Source of the DNA: Streptomyces sp. WZ-12
GTDB taxonomy: Bacteria; Actinomycetota; Actinomycetes; Streptomycetales; Streptomycetaceae
Assembly (NCBI RefSeq): GCF_028898845.1
Contig: NZ_CP118574.1
Location: forward strand, 5,925,001 to 5,989,000
Reading direction: 5' to 3'
Length of the DNA stretch: 64,000 nt
Shown: positions 9,445 through 17,314 of the stretch, piece after piece
Layout: each line of letters opens with the position of its first letter
How positions within the stretch are numbered: position 1 is the stretch's first letter
Notes under the pieces: generated by a model
Seen by the model: the letters and a program-made list of their open reading frames with translations, nothing else
Told to the model about the DNA's origin: nothing
Database searches by the model: none
Translations under genes and position numbers: made by a program

Positions 9445-10501
9445 CGCCGCCCTGGTCACCGGTGCCGTTGGGGCGGGTGCCGAAGACCGTGTCGCGCAGC
9501 TTGCCGCCCAAGTCACCGGCGCCGCCGGCCAGATCGCGCACCAGGCCCATCAGCGGGTCCTTGCTGGTGCGCACCGACTCGGCGTAGTGCGCCGCGGAGT
9601 CCTTGAAGGAGTCGGAGACCGAGGTGTCCTTGTCCTCCTCGCGGCGCGGGTAGTGGCCGTCCATGATGCGCTGGTAGTCGCGGCTCTCGGCCCACTTCTT
9701 CAGCTCGGCGGCGCGGACCGTGGTGAACGGATGGCTGCGTGGCAGGAGGTTGAGGATCTTCAGCACGGAGTCCCGCAGGTCGCCGCCGGACTCGTACTCC
9801 TCGGCCTGCTTGAGGAACGCGTCGACGTTCATCTCGTGCAGGTGGTTGCCGCCGGCCAGCTTCATCAGGCCGCGCATCGACGCCTGGAGGTCCTGCCCGA
9901 CCAGCAGGCCGGCCCGGTCGGCCGACAGCTCCGACTTGCGGAACCACTCGCGCAGCGCCGTCACGATCGCCATCACCGCGACATTGCCGAGCGGGATCCA
10001 GGCGACCTTGGTGGCGAGGTTGGTCAGGAACAGCAGGATCGTGCGGTACACCGCGTGCCCGGAGAGGGCGTGGCCCACCTCGTGGCCGATGACGGCCCGC
10101 ATCTCCTCCTCGTCCAGCAGCTCGACCAGACCGGTCGTCACCACGATGATCGGCTCGTCCAGGCCGATGCACATGGCGTTGGGCTGCGGGTCCTGATTGA
10201 CGTACATCGGGGGGACCTTCTCCAGGTCCAGGATGTAGCAGGCGTCCCGCAGCATCGCGTTGAGGTGCGCGAACTGCTGGTCGCTGACGCGGACCGAGTC
10301 CGACAGGAAGAGCAGCCGCAGGCTGCGCTCGGGCAGCAGCCCGCTCAGCGTCTTGAAGACGGTGTCGAACCCGCTCAGCTTGCGCAGCGCGACCAGCGCC
10401 GAGCGGTCCGCCGGGTGCTCGTAGGACCGCGACGAGATGCCGGGGAACCGCCTGCGGTTCCTGCTCGGGACCTTCGCGCCGCCGTCTGGGCTCTCCGTCA
10501 T
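9407..10501 (-). CDS. M48 family zinc metallopeptidase
   Basis: This 364-residue member of the M48 (HtpX/Ste24-like) family has the zinc motif HEVGH at 140-144, and E191 in ELSAD is the probable third ligand. Hydrophobic stretches around 151-182 could be membrane-associated, but no classical four-span HtpX topology is obvious. The C-terminus is glycine/aspartate rich. The ATG has GGGGAGG upstream. A TAGGCT -10 candidate lies in the divergent space toward the 50-residue gene. The family degrades misfolded proteins; the substrate here is unknown. Confidence 0.9.
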   Translation of the reverse strand: MTESPDGGAKVPSRNRRRFPGISSRSYEHPADRSALVALRKLSGFDTVFKTLSGLLPERSLRLLFLSDSVRVSDQQFAHLNAMLRDACYILDLEKVPPMYVNQDPQPNAMCIGLDEPIIVVTTGLVELLDEEEMRAVIGHEVGHALSGHAVYRTILLFLTNLATKVAWIPLGNVAVMAIVTALREWFRKSELSADRAGLLVGQDLQASMRGLMKLAGGNHLHEMNVDAFLKQAEEYESGGDLRDSVLKILNLLPRSHPFTTVRAAELKKWAESRDYQRIMDGHYPRREEDKDTSVSDSFKDSAAHYAESVRTSKDPLMGLVRDLAGGAGDLGGKLRDTVFGTRPNGTGDQGGASGSDDSGPAGK

Positions 10502-10631
10502 TGGGGCCTCCCCTGTTCGACTGCGTGTGATTCAGCCTAGAGGACGCCACTGACAGCGGAATGGATGCCCGGGCGTACGCTGACGAGCGCACCACTGCCC
10601 ACTCAGGCCCGCACAAAAGGGAGCCACCGCC

Positions 10632-10784
10632 ATGCCGCATCCGAGCCTGCTTCTCGCCGCCGCCGAGGAGACCTCCCGGGGCGGTGGCCCCGGCTGGCTC
10701 CTGCGCACCGTGATCGTCGTGGGCGTGGTGGGGGCGGGCCTGCTCGCCTGGTTCCTGCTGCGCGGCTACGGCAACCAGGACTGA
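10632..10784 (+). CDS. Small single-span membrane protein (50 aa)
   Basis: This ORF encodes 50 residues: a short head, one membrane span (LLRTVIVVGVVGAGLLAWFLL, about residues 23-43) and the tail RGYGNQD. AAGGGAG sits about 9 nt upstream of the ATG. It corresponds by position to S. coelicolor SCO2581, as far as I recall. The function is unknown. Gene finders easily miss it because of its size. Confidence 0.72.
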   Translation: MPHPSLLLAAAEETSRGGGPGWLLRTVIVVGVVGAGLLAWFLLRGYGNQD

Positions 10785-10993
10785 CCGGAACCGGCCGGCC
10801 AACGGGGCCGACCGACCGGGGCCGATCCACCCAGACTGCCGCCCGCGGGGCCCGACTTCGGGCACGGCCGACGCCCGTCGGTGAACGGGGCGGGGAGCCT
10901 TCGGGCGGAGTCGGCGTGAGCCCCCGGTGACGTGGCGCTTACGATGTGGCGGAAGCCTCTGTCCGACACCCGCCCGGATTGGTCCAGCCAACG

Positions 10994-11155
10994 ATGAGCC
11001 TGCACTCCACCGCACAGTCCCTGGTCTCCCTCGCCGAAGATGCCGGGCACGGGGGCCAGCACGAGAGCCTGAGTCCCTTCCTCACCGGCGGCAGCGCCCT
11101 TTTCATCCTGCTTCTCCTGCTCTGGATCACCACGCGCTTCAACCGCGACCGTTAA
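10994..11155 (+). CDS. Small membrane protein (53 aa)
   Basis: This ORF encodes 53 residues with one C-terminal membrane span ([13 protein letters not shown]) followed by a positively charged RFNRDR end. The N-terminal part is histidine/glycine-rich and would face outward by the positive-inside rule. The ATG at 10994 starts the conserved-looking part; an in-frame GTG at 10946 would add 16 residues. A TACGAT -10 candidate lies at 10940-10945. It directly precedes nadD by 52 bp. The function is unknown. Confidence 0.7.
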   Translation: MSLHSTAQSLVSLAEDAGHGGQHESLSPFLTGGSALFILLLLLWITTRFNRDR

Positions 11156-11193
11156 GCCCGTACACCCAGACCCCGGCACCGCGTCCCGCCAAG

Positions 11194-11199
11194 TAGGGT
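11194..11199 (+). promoter_or_regulatory. Leaderless -10 for nadD
   Basis: TAGGGT lies 8 nt before ATG 11208, with no ribosome binding site between. Confidence 0.45.
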
Positions 11200-11207
11200 C
11201 TGCACGC

Positions 11208-11819
11208 ATGGGAGAGCACACAGGGCCCGTGAAGCGGCGGCTCGGCGTGATGGGCGGGACGTTCGACCCGATCCATCACGGACACCTGGTCGCCGCCAGC
11301 GAGGTGGCCAGCCAGTTCCACCTCGATGAGGTCGTCTTTGTGCCCACGGGGCACCCGTGGCAGAAGAGTCACAAGAGGGTGACCCCGGCCGAGGACCGCT
11401 ATCTGATGACGGTCATCGCGACCGCGTCCAACCCGCAGTTCTCCGTCAGTCGCATCGACATCGACCGCGGCGGCAAGACGTACACGATAGACACGCTGCG
11501 TGATCTACGGTCGGAGCACGAGGACGCGGACCTCTTCTTCATCACCGGCGCCGACGCGCTCAGCCAGATCCTCACCTGGCACGACGCGGCGGAGCTGGTC
11601 TCGCTCGCCCACTTCATCGGGGTGACCCGGCCCGGCCACGTCCTCGCGGACCCCGGGCTGCCCGAGGGGGCGGTGTCCCTGGTCGAGGTGCCCGCGATGG
11701 CCATTTCCTCGACCGACTGCCGGGCGCGCGTCGCCCAGGGGGATCCGGTCTGGTACCTCGTACCGGACGGTGTGGTGCGCTACATCGACAAAAAGCAGCT
11801 GTACCGCGACGACCGCTGA
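11208..11819 (+). CDS. nadD: Nicotinate-nucleotide adenylyltransferase
   Basis: NadD adenylates nicotinate mononucleotide to deamido-NAD, the penultimate step of NAD synthesis. The nucleotidyltransferase signature [11 protein letters not shown] is at 16-26, and the ISSTDCR motif near the C-terminus is typical. The length of 203 residues fits. It is followed after 24 nt by the LCP gene, and the nadD-LCP-rsfS-phosphatase order is conserved in actinobacteria. The TAGGGT box 8 nt upstream suggests leaderless expression. Confidence 0.96.
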   Translation: MGEHTGPVKRRLGVMGGTFDPIHHGHLVAASEVASQFHLDEVVFVPTGHPWQKSHKRVTPAEDRYLMTVIATASNPQFSVSRIDIDRGGKTYTIDTLRDLRSEHEDADLFFITGADALSQILTWHDAAELVSLAHFIGVTRPGHVLADPGLPEGAVSLVEVPAMAISSTDCRARVAQGDPVWYLVPDGVVRYIDKKQLYRDDR

Positions 11820-11843
11820 CGGGGCAGATGGAGAGGGGCACCG

Positions 11844-13709
11844 GTGAGCGACCGACACGATCCGTACGGGCCGCAGGACCCATATGCCCAGGACCCGTAC
11901 GCCCAGCAGCACGGGCAACCGGGCCAGGGTTACGCCTACGACCAGTACGGGCGGCCGGTGCACCCGGAGGCGCCACAGCAGTACGAGGCGCAGGCGCCGT
12001 ACGGGCAGCAGACCTACGACCCCTACGGGCAGCAGCCGGCCGCACCCGGCACCCCCGCCCCGTACGGCTCCTACGACCCCTACGGGGCCCAGGCCGGCCA
12101 GGCGCCGCCGGCCCCGCAGTCCTACCCGGGACAGCAGGAGTACGGCTACGACGGCTACGGCAGCCAGCAGGGCCAACAGACCGGCTATCCCCAGCAGTAC
12201 GACCCGTACGCCCAGCCCCAGCAGGGCCCGCCGCACCAGGGTGCGCCCCCTGCCGCGGACTGGATTCCGCAGCAGGTCCAGCAGTCGCCGTACGAGCAGT
12301 TCTCCTACCAGGAGCCGCAGCCGGCCGCCGGGCCCCAGGGGCATGAGCCGTCCCAGCCCGCGCACCCTGGCCACGAGCGGCCCGGCGCGCCGCCGGCGGC
12401 CGCCCCGGAGGAGCCGCCGGAGCCCCCCGGCTCCAAGGGCCCCACGGGCGCCGGTGAGGAGTACCACACCGAGCAGTTCGCGTTCGTCGAGGACCCGGAT
12501 GGGGACTCCGAAGACGTCATCGACTGGCTGAAGTTCACCGAGAGCCGCACCGAGCGGCGCGAGGAGGCCAAGCGGCGCGGCCGCAGCCGGCTCATCGCGC
12601 TCTGCGTCGTGCTGGCCCTCCTGGTGGCCGGCGGCGTCGGCTATCTCTGGTGGGCGGGCAAGCTGCCGGGGCTGTCCGGCGCGGGCGGCGGCGCCGACGC
12701 CGCGGCCGGCGGGCAGAAGCGGGACGTCCTCGTGGTGAACCTGCGCGACACCAAGAGCGGGAACAGCTCCACCGCGCTCCTGGTGGACAACGAGACCACC
12801 CACAAGGGCACGACCCTCCTGCTGCCCAACAGCCTCATCGTCACCAAGGACGACGGCACCACCACGACGCTCGGCAAGGCCGTCAAGGACGACGGCACCG
12901 ACACGACCCGGGAATCCCTGGGCACTCTCCTCGGCGCCGACCTCAAGGCCAGTTGGCGGCTGGACACCCCGTATCTGGAGAACCTCGTCGAGACGGTCGG
13001 CGGGATCACCGTCGACACCGACGCCGCCGTCCCCGGTGGCAAGAAGGACGATGCCCCGGTCGTCAAACAGGGCGCCGGCCAGCTCCTCAACGGGCAGGCG
13101 GCCGTCGCCTACGCCACCTACCAGGGGCCCGGGGACTCGCAGACCAAGCAGTTGCAGCGGTTCGGGCAGGTCATGCAGGCCACCCTCAAGAAGGTCTCCT
13201 CCGACGCGGACGGCGCCACCGCCACCGTCAAGTCGCTGCTCCAGATCCTCGATCCGCCGCTCACCGAGGCCCAGTTGGGCAGCTCGCTGGCGCAGCGGGC
13301 GGAGCTGGCGAAGACCGGCAAGTACGACACCGAGATGCTGCCGGTGCAGGCCGACGGGACGATCAGCCAGGGCACCGCGGCCGGCGTGATCAAGGACGTC
13401 CTGGGCGGCACGGTCAAGAAGACCTCACCGGGTGTGACACCGCGGGTCGCGGTCAGTAACGCCACCGGTGACAAGGCCACCACCGGCAAGGCCCAGGTCG
13501 CGCTCCTCAACGGCGGCTACACCTTCGTCGACGCCGGCAGCGGCAGCACCGCGGCCGCGTCCAAGGTGACGTACGGGGACGCCTCGCAGCGGGCCAAGGC
13601 CACCGAGGTCGCCAAGACCCTCGGCCTGCCGGCCGGCGCCGTCCAGCAGGGCAAGGTCCCCGAGAACGCGGACATCGCCGTGGTCCTGGGCCAGGACTAC
13701 AAGGGCTGA
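11844..13709 (+). CDS. LytR-CpsA-Psr (LCP) family protein
   Basis: This 621-residue membrane protein has about 230 cytoplasmic residues rich in Tyr/Gln/Pro/Gly repeats (PYAQ, PYGQQ). One membrane span lies at about 249-272. The LCP-type domain follows (DVLVVNLRDTKSGN onward), and a LytR_C domain covers roughly the last 100 residues. LCP enzymes attach glycopolymers to peptidoglycan from a lipid carrier. The S. coelicolor counterpart in this position (SCO2578) has been called PdtA and linked to spore-wall polymers; I cite that from memory. The GTG is preceded by GAGAGGGG. The N-terminal repeats suggest a protein-interaction platform. Confidence 0.9.
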   Translation: MSDRHDPYGPQDPYAQDPYAQQHGQPGQGYAYDQYGRPVHPEAPQQYEAQAPYGQQTYDPYGQQPAAPGTPAPYGSYDPYGAQAGQAPPAPQSYPGQQEYGYDGYGSQQGQQTGYPQQYDPYAQPQQGPPHQGAPPAADWIPQQVQQSPYEQFSYQEPQPAAGPQGHEPSQPAHPGHERPGAPPAAAPEEPPEPPGSKGPTGAGEEYHTEQFAFVEDPDGDSEDVIDWLKFTESRTERREEAKRRGRSRLIALCVVLALLVAGGVGYLWWAGKLPGLSGAGGGADAAAGGQKRDVLVVNLRDTKSGNSSTALLVDNETTHKGTTLLLPNSLIVTKDDGTTTTLGKAVKDDGTDTTRESLGTLLGADLKASWRLDTPYLENLVETVGGITVDTDAAVPGGKKDDAPVVKQGAGQLLNGQAAVAYATYQGPGDSQTKQLQRFGQVMQATLKKVSSDADGATATVKSLLQILDPPLTEAQLGSSLAQRAELAKTGKYDTEMLPVQADGTISQGTAAGVIKDVLGGTVKKTSPGVTPRVAVSNATGDKATTGKAQVALLNGGYTFVDAGSGSTAAASKVTYGDASQRAKATEVAKTLGLPAGAVQQGKVPENADIAVVLGQDYKG

Positions 13710-13764
13710 TATCGGGCCGGCCACGGACCGCGGTGCCCGGGCTGACCAGGCAGGATGCCGGCTG

Positions 13765-13795
13765 CTCCCGGTGGGGTGGAAATCCCCGCCGGGAG
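13765..13795 (+). terminator. Hairpin after the LCP gene
   Basis: CTCCCGG at 13765-13771 pairs with CCGGGAG at 13789-13795. An inner GGGG/CCCC helix and a loop tggaaat complete a stable hairpin 55 bp after the stop codon. Confidence 0.6.
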
Positions 13796-13930
13796 TGTCG
13801 GCGGTCCGTGAGACCCTAAAGAGGTACCTGACCGCCGATCCGGCCGCCCAGGACCGCCGGTGCGGCATGCTCCGCCGGCACGTCCTGCGTTCCGCCGGAG
13901 GGGCGGGCCCCTCGACCCGGAAAGCCGCTT

Positions 13931-14365
13931 GTGACCGCCACGGACCGCTCCATCGAGCTCATCAACGCCGCCGCCCTGGCGGCCGCCGACAAGCTCGCGC
14001 ACGACATCATCGCGTACGACGTCAGCGACGTCCTCTCGATCACCGACGCCTTCCTGCTGGCCTCCGCGCCCAGCGACCGCCAGGTCAAGGCGATCGTCGA
14101 CGAGATCGAGGAACGCCTCAACAAGGACCTCGGCACCAAGCCGGTCCGCCGCGAGGGCGACCGCGAGGCCCGCTGGGTGCTGCTCGACTACGTCGACATC
14201 GTCGTCCACGTCCAGCACAGCGAGGAGCGGGTGTTCTACGCCCTGGAGCGCCTGTGGAAGGACTGCCCGGAGATCGACCTCCCGGAGGAGGCCAAGGCCA
14301 CCCGCGGCAAGGCGGCGGAGCACGCCAAGACCACCGCTGGTGAAGAGGACGGAGAGCTGCGCTGA
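13931..14365 (+). CDS. rsfS: Ribosomal silencing factor RsfS
   Basis: RsfS binds ribosomal protein L14 and blocks subunit joining when nutrients are scarce. The 144-residue protein carries the family core: ASAPSDRQVKAI, GDREARWVLLDYVDIVVHV and FYALERLW. The C-terminus has a short acidic/alanine-rich tail. GTG is the start, with GGAAAG upstream. Its TGA overlaps the CTG start of the next gene, so the two are translationally coupled. Confidence 0.96.
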   Translation: MTATDRSIELINAAALAAADKLAHDIIAYDVSDVLSITDAFLLASAPSDRQVKAIVDEIEERLNKDLGTKPVRREGDREARWVLLDYVDIVVHVQHSEERVFYALERLWKDCPEIDLPEEAKATRGKAAEHAKTTAGEEDGELR

Positions 14366-15015
14366 ACGGCACCAAGGGCGGCCGGGGCCGCCGCCTCGTC
14401 CTGTGGCGTCACGGCCAGACGGCCTGGAACCTGGAGCGCCGCTTCCAGGGCTCGACCGACATCGAACTGACCGACACCGGCGTCGCCCAGGCCCGCCGTG
14501 CCGCCCGGCTGCTGGCCGCCCTCCGGCCGGACGCCATCATCGCGTCCGACCTGAGCCGCGCCATGGCGACGGCGGGTGAGCTGGCCGCCCTGACGCGGCT
14601 GGACGTCACCTACGACGCCGGGCTCCGGGAGACCTACGCGGGCGCCTGGCAGGGCCTGACGCACGACGAGATCCTGGCTCAGTTCGGCGCGGAGTACACC
14701 GCGTGGAAGCGCGGTGAGCCGGTGCGCCGCGGTGGCGGCGAACTGGAGACCGAGGTCGCCGACCGGGCCGCCCCGATCGTCCTGCGGCACGCCGACAAGC
14801 TGCCCGACGAGGGCACCCTCGTCGTCGTCAGCCACGGCGGCACCATCCGCACCACCATCGGGCGGCTGCTCGGCCTGGAGTCCCACCACTGGGAGGGGCT
14901 GGGCGGGCTGTCGAACTGCTGCTGGTCCGTCCTGGGCGAGGGCGCCCGCGGCTGGCGGCTGCTGGAGCACAACGCCGGCACCCTGCCGGAGCCGGTGCTC
15001 GGCGACGACGACTGA
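14362..15015 (+). CDS. Histidine phosphatase (phosphoglycerate mutase-like), CTG start
   Basis: A histidine-phosphatase superfamily protein with LWRHGQTAWN near the N-terminus and a second catalytic histidine in VVVSHGGTIR. The frame has no ATG or GTG before residue 68, and an upstream in-frame stop lies at 14341. Only CTG at 14362 gives a protein with the catalytic RHG intact (217 residues). That CTG overlaps the rsfS stop in a CTGA arrangement, with GGAGAG (14351-14356) 5 nt upstream. The conserved neighbour order suggests a housekeeping phosphatase; the substrate is unknown. Confidence 0.88.
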   Translation: MNGTKGGRGRRLVLWRHGQTAWNLERRFQGSTDIELTDTGVAQARRAARLLAALRPDAIIASDLSRAMATAGELAALTRLDVTYDAGLRETYAGAWQGLTHDEILAQFGAEYTAWKRGEPVRRGGGELETEVADRAAPIVLRHADKLPDEGTLVVVSHGGTIRTTIGRLLGLESHHWEGLGGLSNCCWSVLGEGARGWRLLEHNAGTLPEPVLGDDD

Positions 15016-15045
15016 GTCCCCGGTGCGGGGGCGACCGGACCGGAT

Positions 15046-15075
15046 TTCACATCTGGGCAGGTCGCAGGCTAGAGT
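15046..15075 (+). promoter_or_regulatory. Promoter of the first tRNA-Ala
   Basis: TTCACA (15046-15051), an 18-nt spacer, and TAGAGT (15070-15075) predict a start about 48 nt before the mature tRNA. Confidence 0.55.
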
Positions 15076-15129
15076 TCTTCTTGTTCGCGGCGCCGCCGGG
15101 GGAAACCCCGGGGGAACGGAACAAGACCC

Positions 15130-15202
15130 GGGGCTATAGCTCAGTTGGTAGAGCGCCTGCATGGCATGCAGGAGGTCAGGAGTTCAATTCTCCTTAGCTC
15201 CA
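15130..15202 (+). tRNA. tRNA-Ala (GGC), copy 1
   Basis: A 73-nt cloverleaf with acceptor GGGGCTA/TAGCTCC that includes the alanine identity pair G3-U70. The anticodon loop ATGGCAT gives anticodon GGC. The T-loop TTCAATT is present and the discriminator is A. CCA is not encoded. It is identical to copy 2 at 18920. Confidence 0.97.
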
Positions 15203-15210
15203 CAACCCGA

Positions 15211-15243
15211 AAGATCCCGTCTCCTCATCGGAGACGGGATCTT
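15211..15243 (+). terminator. Terminator of tRNA-Ala copy 1
   Basis: A perfect 14-bp stem (15211-15224 with 15230-15243) and a 5-nt loop lie 9 nt after the tRNA. Confidence 0.8.
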
Positions 15244-16041
15244 CTGCGTTGTCGCGCGGTCCCGTGCGTTCCCCGTGCGCTTCCTCCGGGCTCCCGGAGG
15301 GGCGGCAGCGTGACGGGCGCTCCGCCCCCTGCCCGGCGGCGCCGTCGGGCAGGGGGGAGGGAGACAGGGGCAGTTGGCTCAGGGGCTGTGGGGTGCCTCA
15401 CCGCGCCTCGGGGCGGCTCCTCCGGGGCGTTGGCGCCGCGCTCCCACGTCCGTTCCAGGCCCGCGCGGATCTCGGAGGCGGGCCGCAGATGGTCGGGGCA
15501 GCCGAGGAGCGGGTAGTGGACCGTGCGCAGCACCGCCGTCAGCCGTCGGCTCTCCCCGTCGGCCGGGGTGTAGACCACGATCCGAGTCTCGGGGGCGCCG
15601 TTGACCGCCAGGGACGAGGAGACCAGCCGTATCTCGCCGACCGAGGCGTGCTGGACCACCTTCACGCGCCGGCCGTGCGGGGCGACGTCGCCGGTCGCCC
15701 ACAGGCGCGCGAATTCCGTACTGGCCCCGGACAGGCGGGACATCAGGGCCTCCCAGGCGGGCTCGCCGACGTGCCGCCCGTAGGCGCCGCGGAGTTGGGC
15801 CACCAGCGCCGGGAACTCCTCGTCGCGGTTGCGGACCGCCGAGCAGCACGGGGGCGTCGTGAACAACTGCCACAGGGCGTTGCGCGCCGGGCCGCGGGCG
15901 AGCGCGACGGCCGGGAAGACGCCCTGGTACGCGGAGTTGGCGGCGAGGACGTCGTAACGGGCGTTGAGGACGTCGTAGCGGGTGTTGTAGACATCCGCGG
16001 GCAGGGCACCAGGGCGTCGATGATGCCGTGCACCCGTTCGT
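15225..16041 (-). pseudogene. XRE/MmyB-type regulator remnant, frameshifted and headless
   Basis: The minus strand encodes the C-terminal ligand-binding half of an MmyB-like transcriptional regulator. Recognisable parts are VYNTRYDVLNARYDVLAANS, ARNALWQLFT, FVALVAQLRG-type segments and VKVVQHASVGEIRLV. The N-terminal helix-turn-helix is missing. Near 16000-16015 the reading frame is broken by one base (HGIIDALVP in one frame, ADVYNTR in another). At about 16030 the similarity ends where an MFS remnant begins on the other strand. A strong hairpin at 15325-15356 lies in the over-long tail. It is probably nonfunctional. Confidence 0.7.
15325..15356 (-). terminator. Strong hairpin
   Basis: CCCCCTGCCCG (15325-15335) pairs perfectly with CGGGCAGGGGG (15346-15356), and the loop also pairs internally. 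It was probably the terminator of the former regulator gene, read on the minus strand. Confidence 0.55.
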
Positions 16042-16555
16042 GCTGACGCTGCACCTCCAGAACACGCTCCACCACGGCGCGCTGCGCACCGGGCTGACGT
16101 TCGTGCCGACGGCGCTGGCCTACGGGGCCGTGGGGCTGTGGCGGCGGCATCTGCCGCGTCGGGTGCGCCCGTTGCTGGTCCCGGGCGGGTTCGTGCTGAT
16201 CTGCGCGGCGCTGCTGGGGATCGGGCTGGGGCTCAAGGATGGGGGCGGCGGAGGATGGGTGCTCCTGGCGTCCGCCGGTCTGGGCGCCGGGTTCGGCTGT
16301 GCCCACAGTGCCAATCTGGCCGCCGCGCTGGCATCCGCCCACAAGGAGGACGCGGCGGACGCGAGCGGGCTGGTGGTGACCGTCAATCAGGTCGGGCTGG
16401 TGCTGGGGACCTCGCTCTTCGGCGCGCTCTTCCTGAATGGCGTGGCGACGGAAGGGGCGGGAGACGGCTCAAGAGCCCTGTGGGGGAGCGTTCTCGCGCT
16501 GACCGGCGCGGCGGCGCTCGGCGGTGCGATCGGGGTGCTCCGCAGGCGGACCTGA
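16028..16555 (+). pseudogene. C-terminal fragment of a DHA2-type MFS transporter
   Basis: The ORF starts abruptly with FVLTLHLQNTLHHGALRTGL, a typical internal loop/helix of EmrB/QacA-type drug:H+ antiporters. It continues through the last four or five membrane segments and ends normally at residue 175. The first two thirds of the transporter are absent and no ribosome binding site is seen. Its 5' edge coincides with the broken 5' edge of the regulator remnant on the opposite strand, so one deletion or rearrangement probably truncated both. Confidence 0.72.
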
Positions 16556-16612
16556 CCCGGTGGGCGGTCCGTGGCAGAATCGGACGGCGCAGCCAGGGGA
16601 GGAGAGATCGCG

Positions 16613-16789
16613 ATGCCCATGAGCATCCATGGGCGGGTCGGCGACCTGTCCGGACCGCCCGCCGCGCGCGCCACGTCGGGCGCGGCTCTCCAGTGCCCCT
16701 CGTGCGGTTCGTCCCACGTCGCACAGGTGCTGGGCGACAACGGCGGTGTTTCCTTCGTCTGTACGGCCTGCGGCCGCAGTTGGAGCTGA
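16613..16789 (+). CDS. Small zinc-ribbon protein (58 aa)
   Basis: This ORF encodes 58 residues with two CxxC pairs (CPSC and CTAC, about 20 residues apart), the layout of a single zinc ribbon like those in transcription or translation factors. A strong GGAGGA (16598-16603) lies 9 nt before the ATG. The next zinc-binding ORF starts 3 nt after its stop, so the two form an operon. No family name is recognised. A DNA-, RNA- or protein-binding accessory role is plausible but unproven. Confidence 0.75.
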   Translation: MPMSIHGRVGDLSGPPAARATSGAALQCPSCGSSHVAQVLGDNGGVSFVCTACGRSWS

Positions 16790-16792
16790 TGG

Positions 16793-17026
16793 ATGGGCGC
16801 CCACAGCAGGAAGTGCGACTGGTGCGGCAGCGGCACGCCGATCGTCCGCGACATGGAACCGGTCAACGCCGACTACCAGTACTGGTGCGAGGAATGCGCG
16901 CGCGCCCTGGTCATAAAGGGTGACCCCATCGAGACCTATCGGGAGCTCGACGGAGAGCCGATCTATGGTCGGCTGCTGGAGGAGCACTGCACGCTGAAAC
17001 GCTTCTATTCCTTCGCCACGGCCTGA
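16793..17026 (+). CDS. Small CxxC/CxxC protein (77 aa)
   Basis: This ORF encodes 77 residues with CDWCG near the start and WCEEC in the middle, giving four zinc-ligand cysteines, and one further cysteine in EEHCTL. It contains IVRDMEPVNADYQYW and ends FYSFATA. Soluble and acidic. It starts 3 nt after the upstream zinc-ribbon gene and is probably translationally coupled. The function is unknown; I cannot assign a family. Confidence 0.75.
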   Translation: MGAHSRKCDWCGSGTPIVRDMEPVNADYQYWCEECARALVIKGDPIETYRELDGEPIYGRLLEEHCTLKRFYSFATA

Positions 17027-17314
17027 GTTGGGGCCTCCGTCCGGCCAGGACGCAGTGATCCGGCCCGCCGTCGAGCGGTCAATTTACGTACCGCTTCCGT
17101 GCCGCATGAGGCATGTTCGATCACTTTCGATCGATTGCGCTGATGCGGAACTTCCGCGGCGCGGCAGGGCGTTGACGCCATCAGAACCCGCTGCTGGTAC
17201 GCCGGCGGCGGGGGCGTCAGCGGCGGCGGGCCCGGCAGGTTCCGCCCGACAAGGGGGCTCGTACGGGGGTGGAGATGACGGCGGTTGGCAGCGTAGGGGT
17301 GCGCTCGGAAGGCG

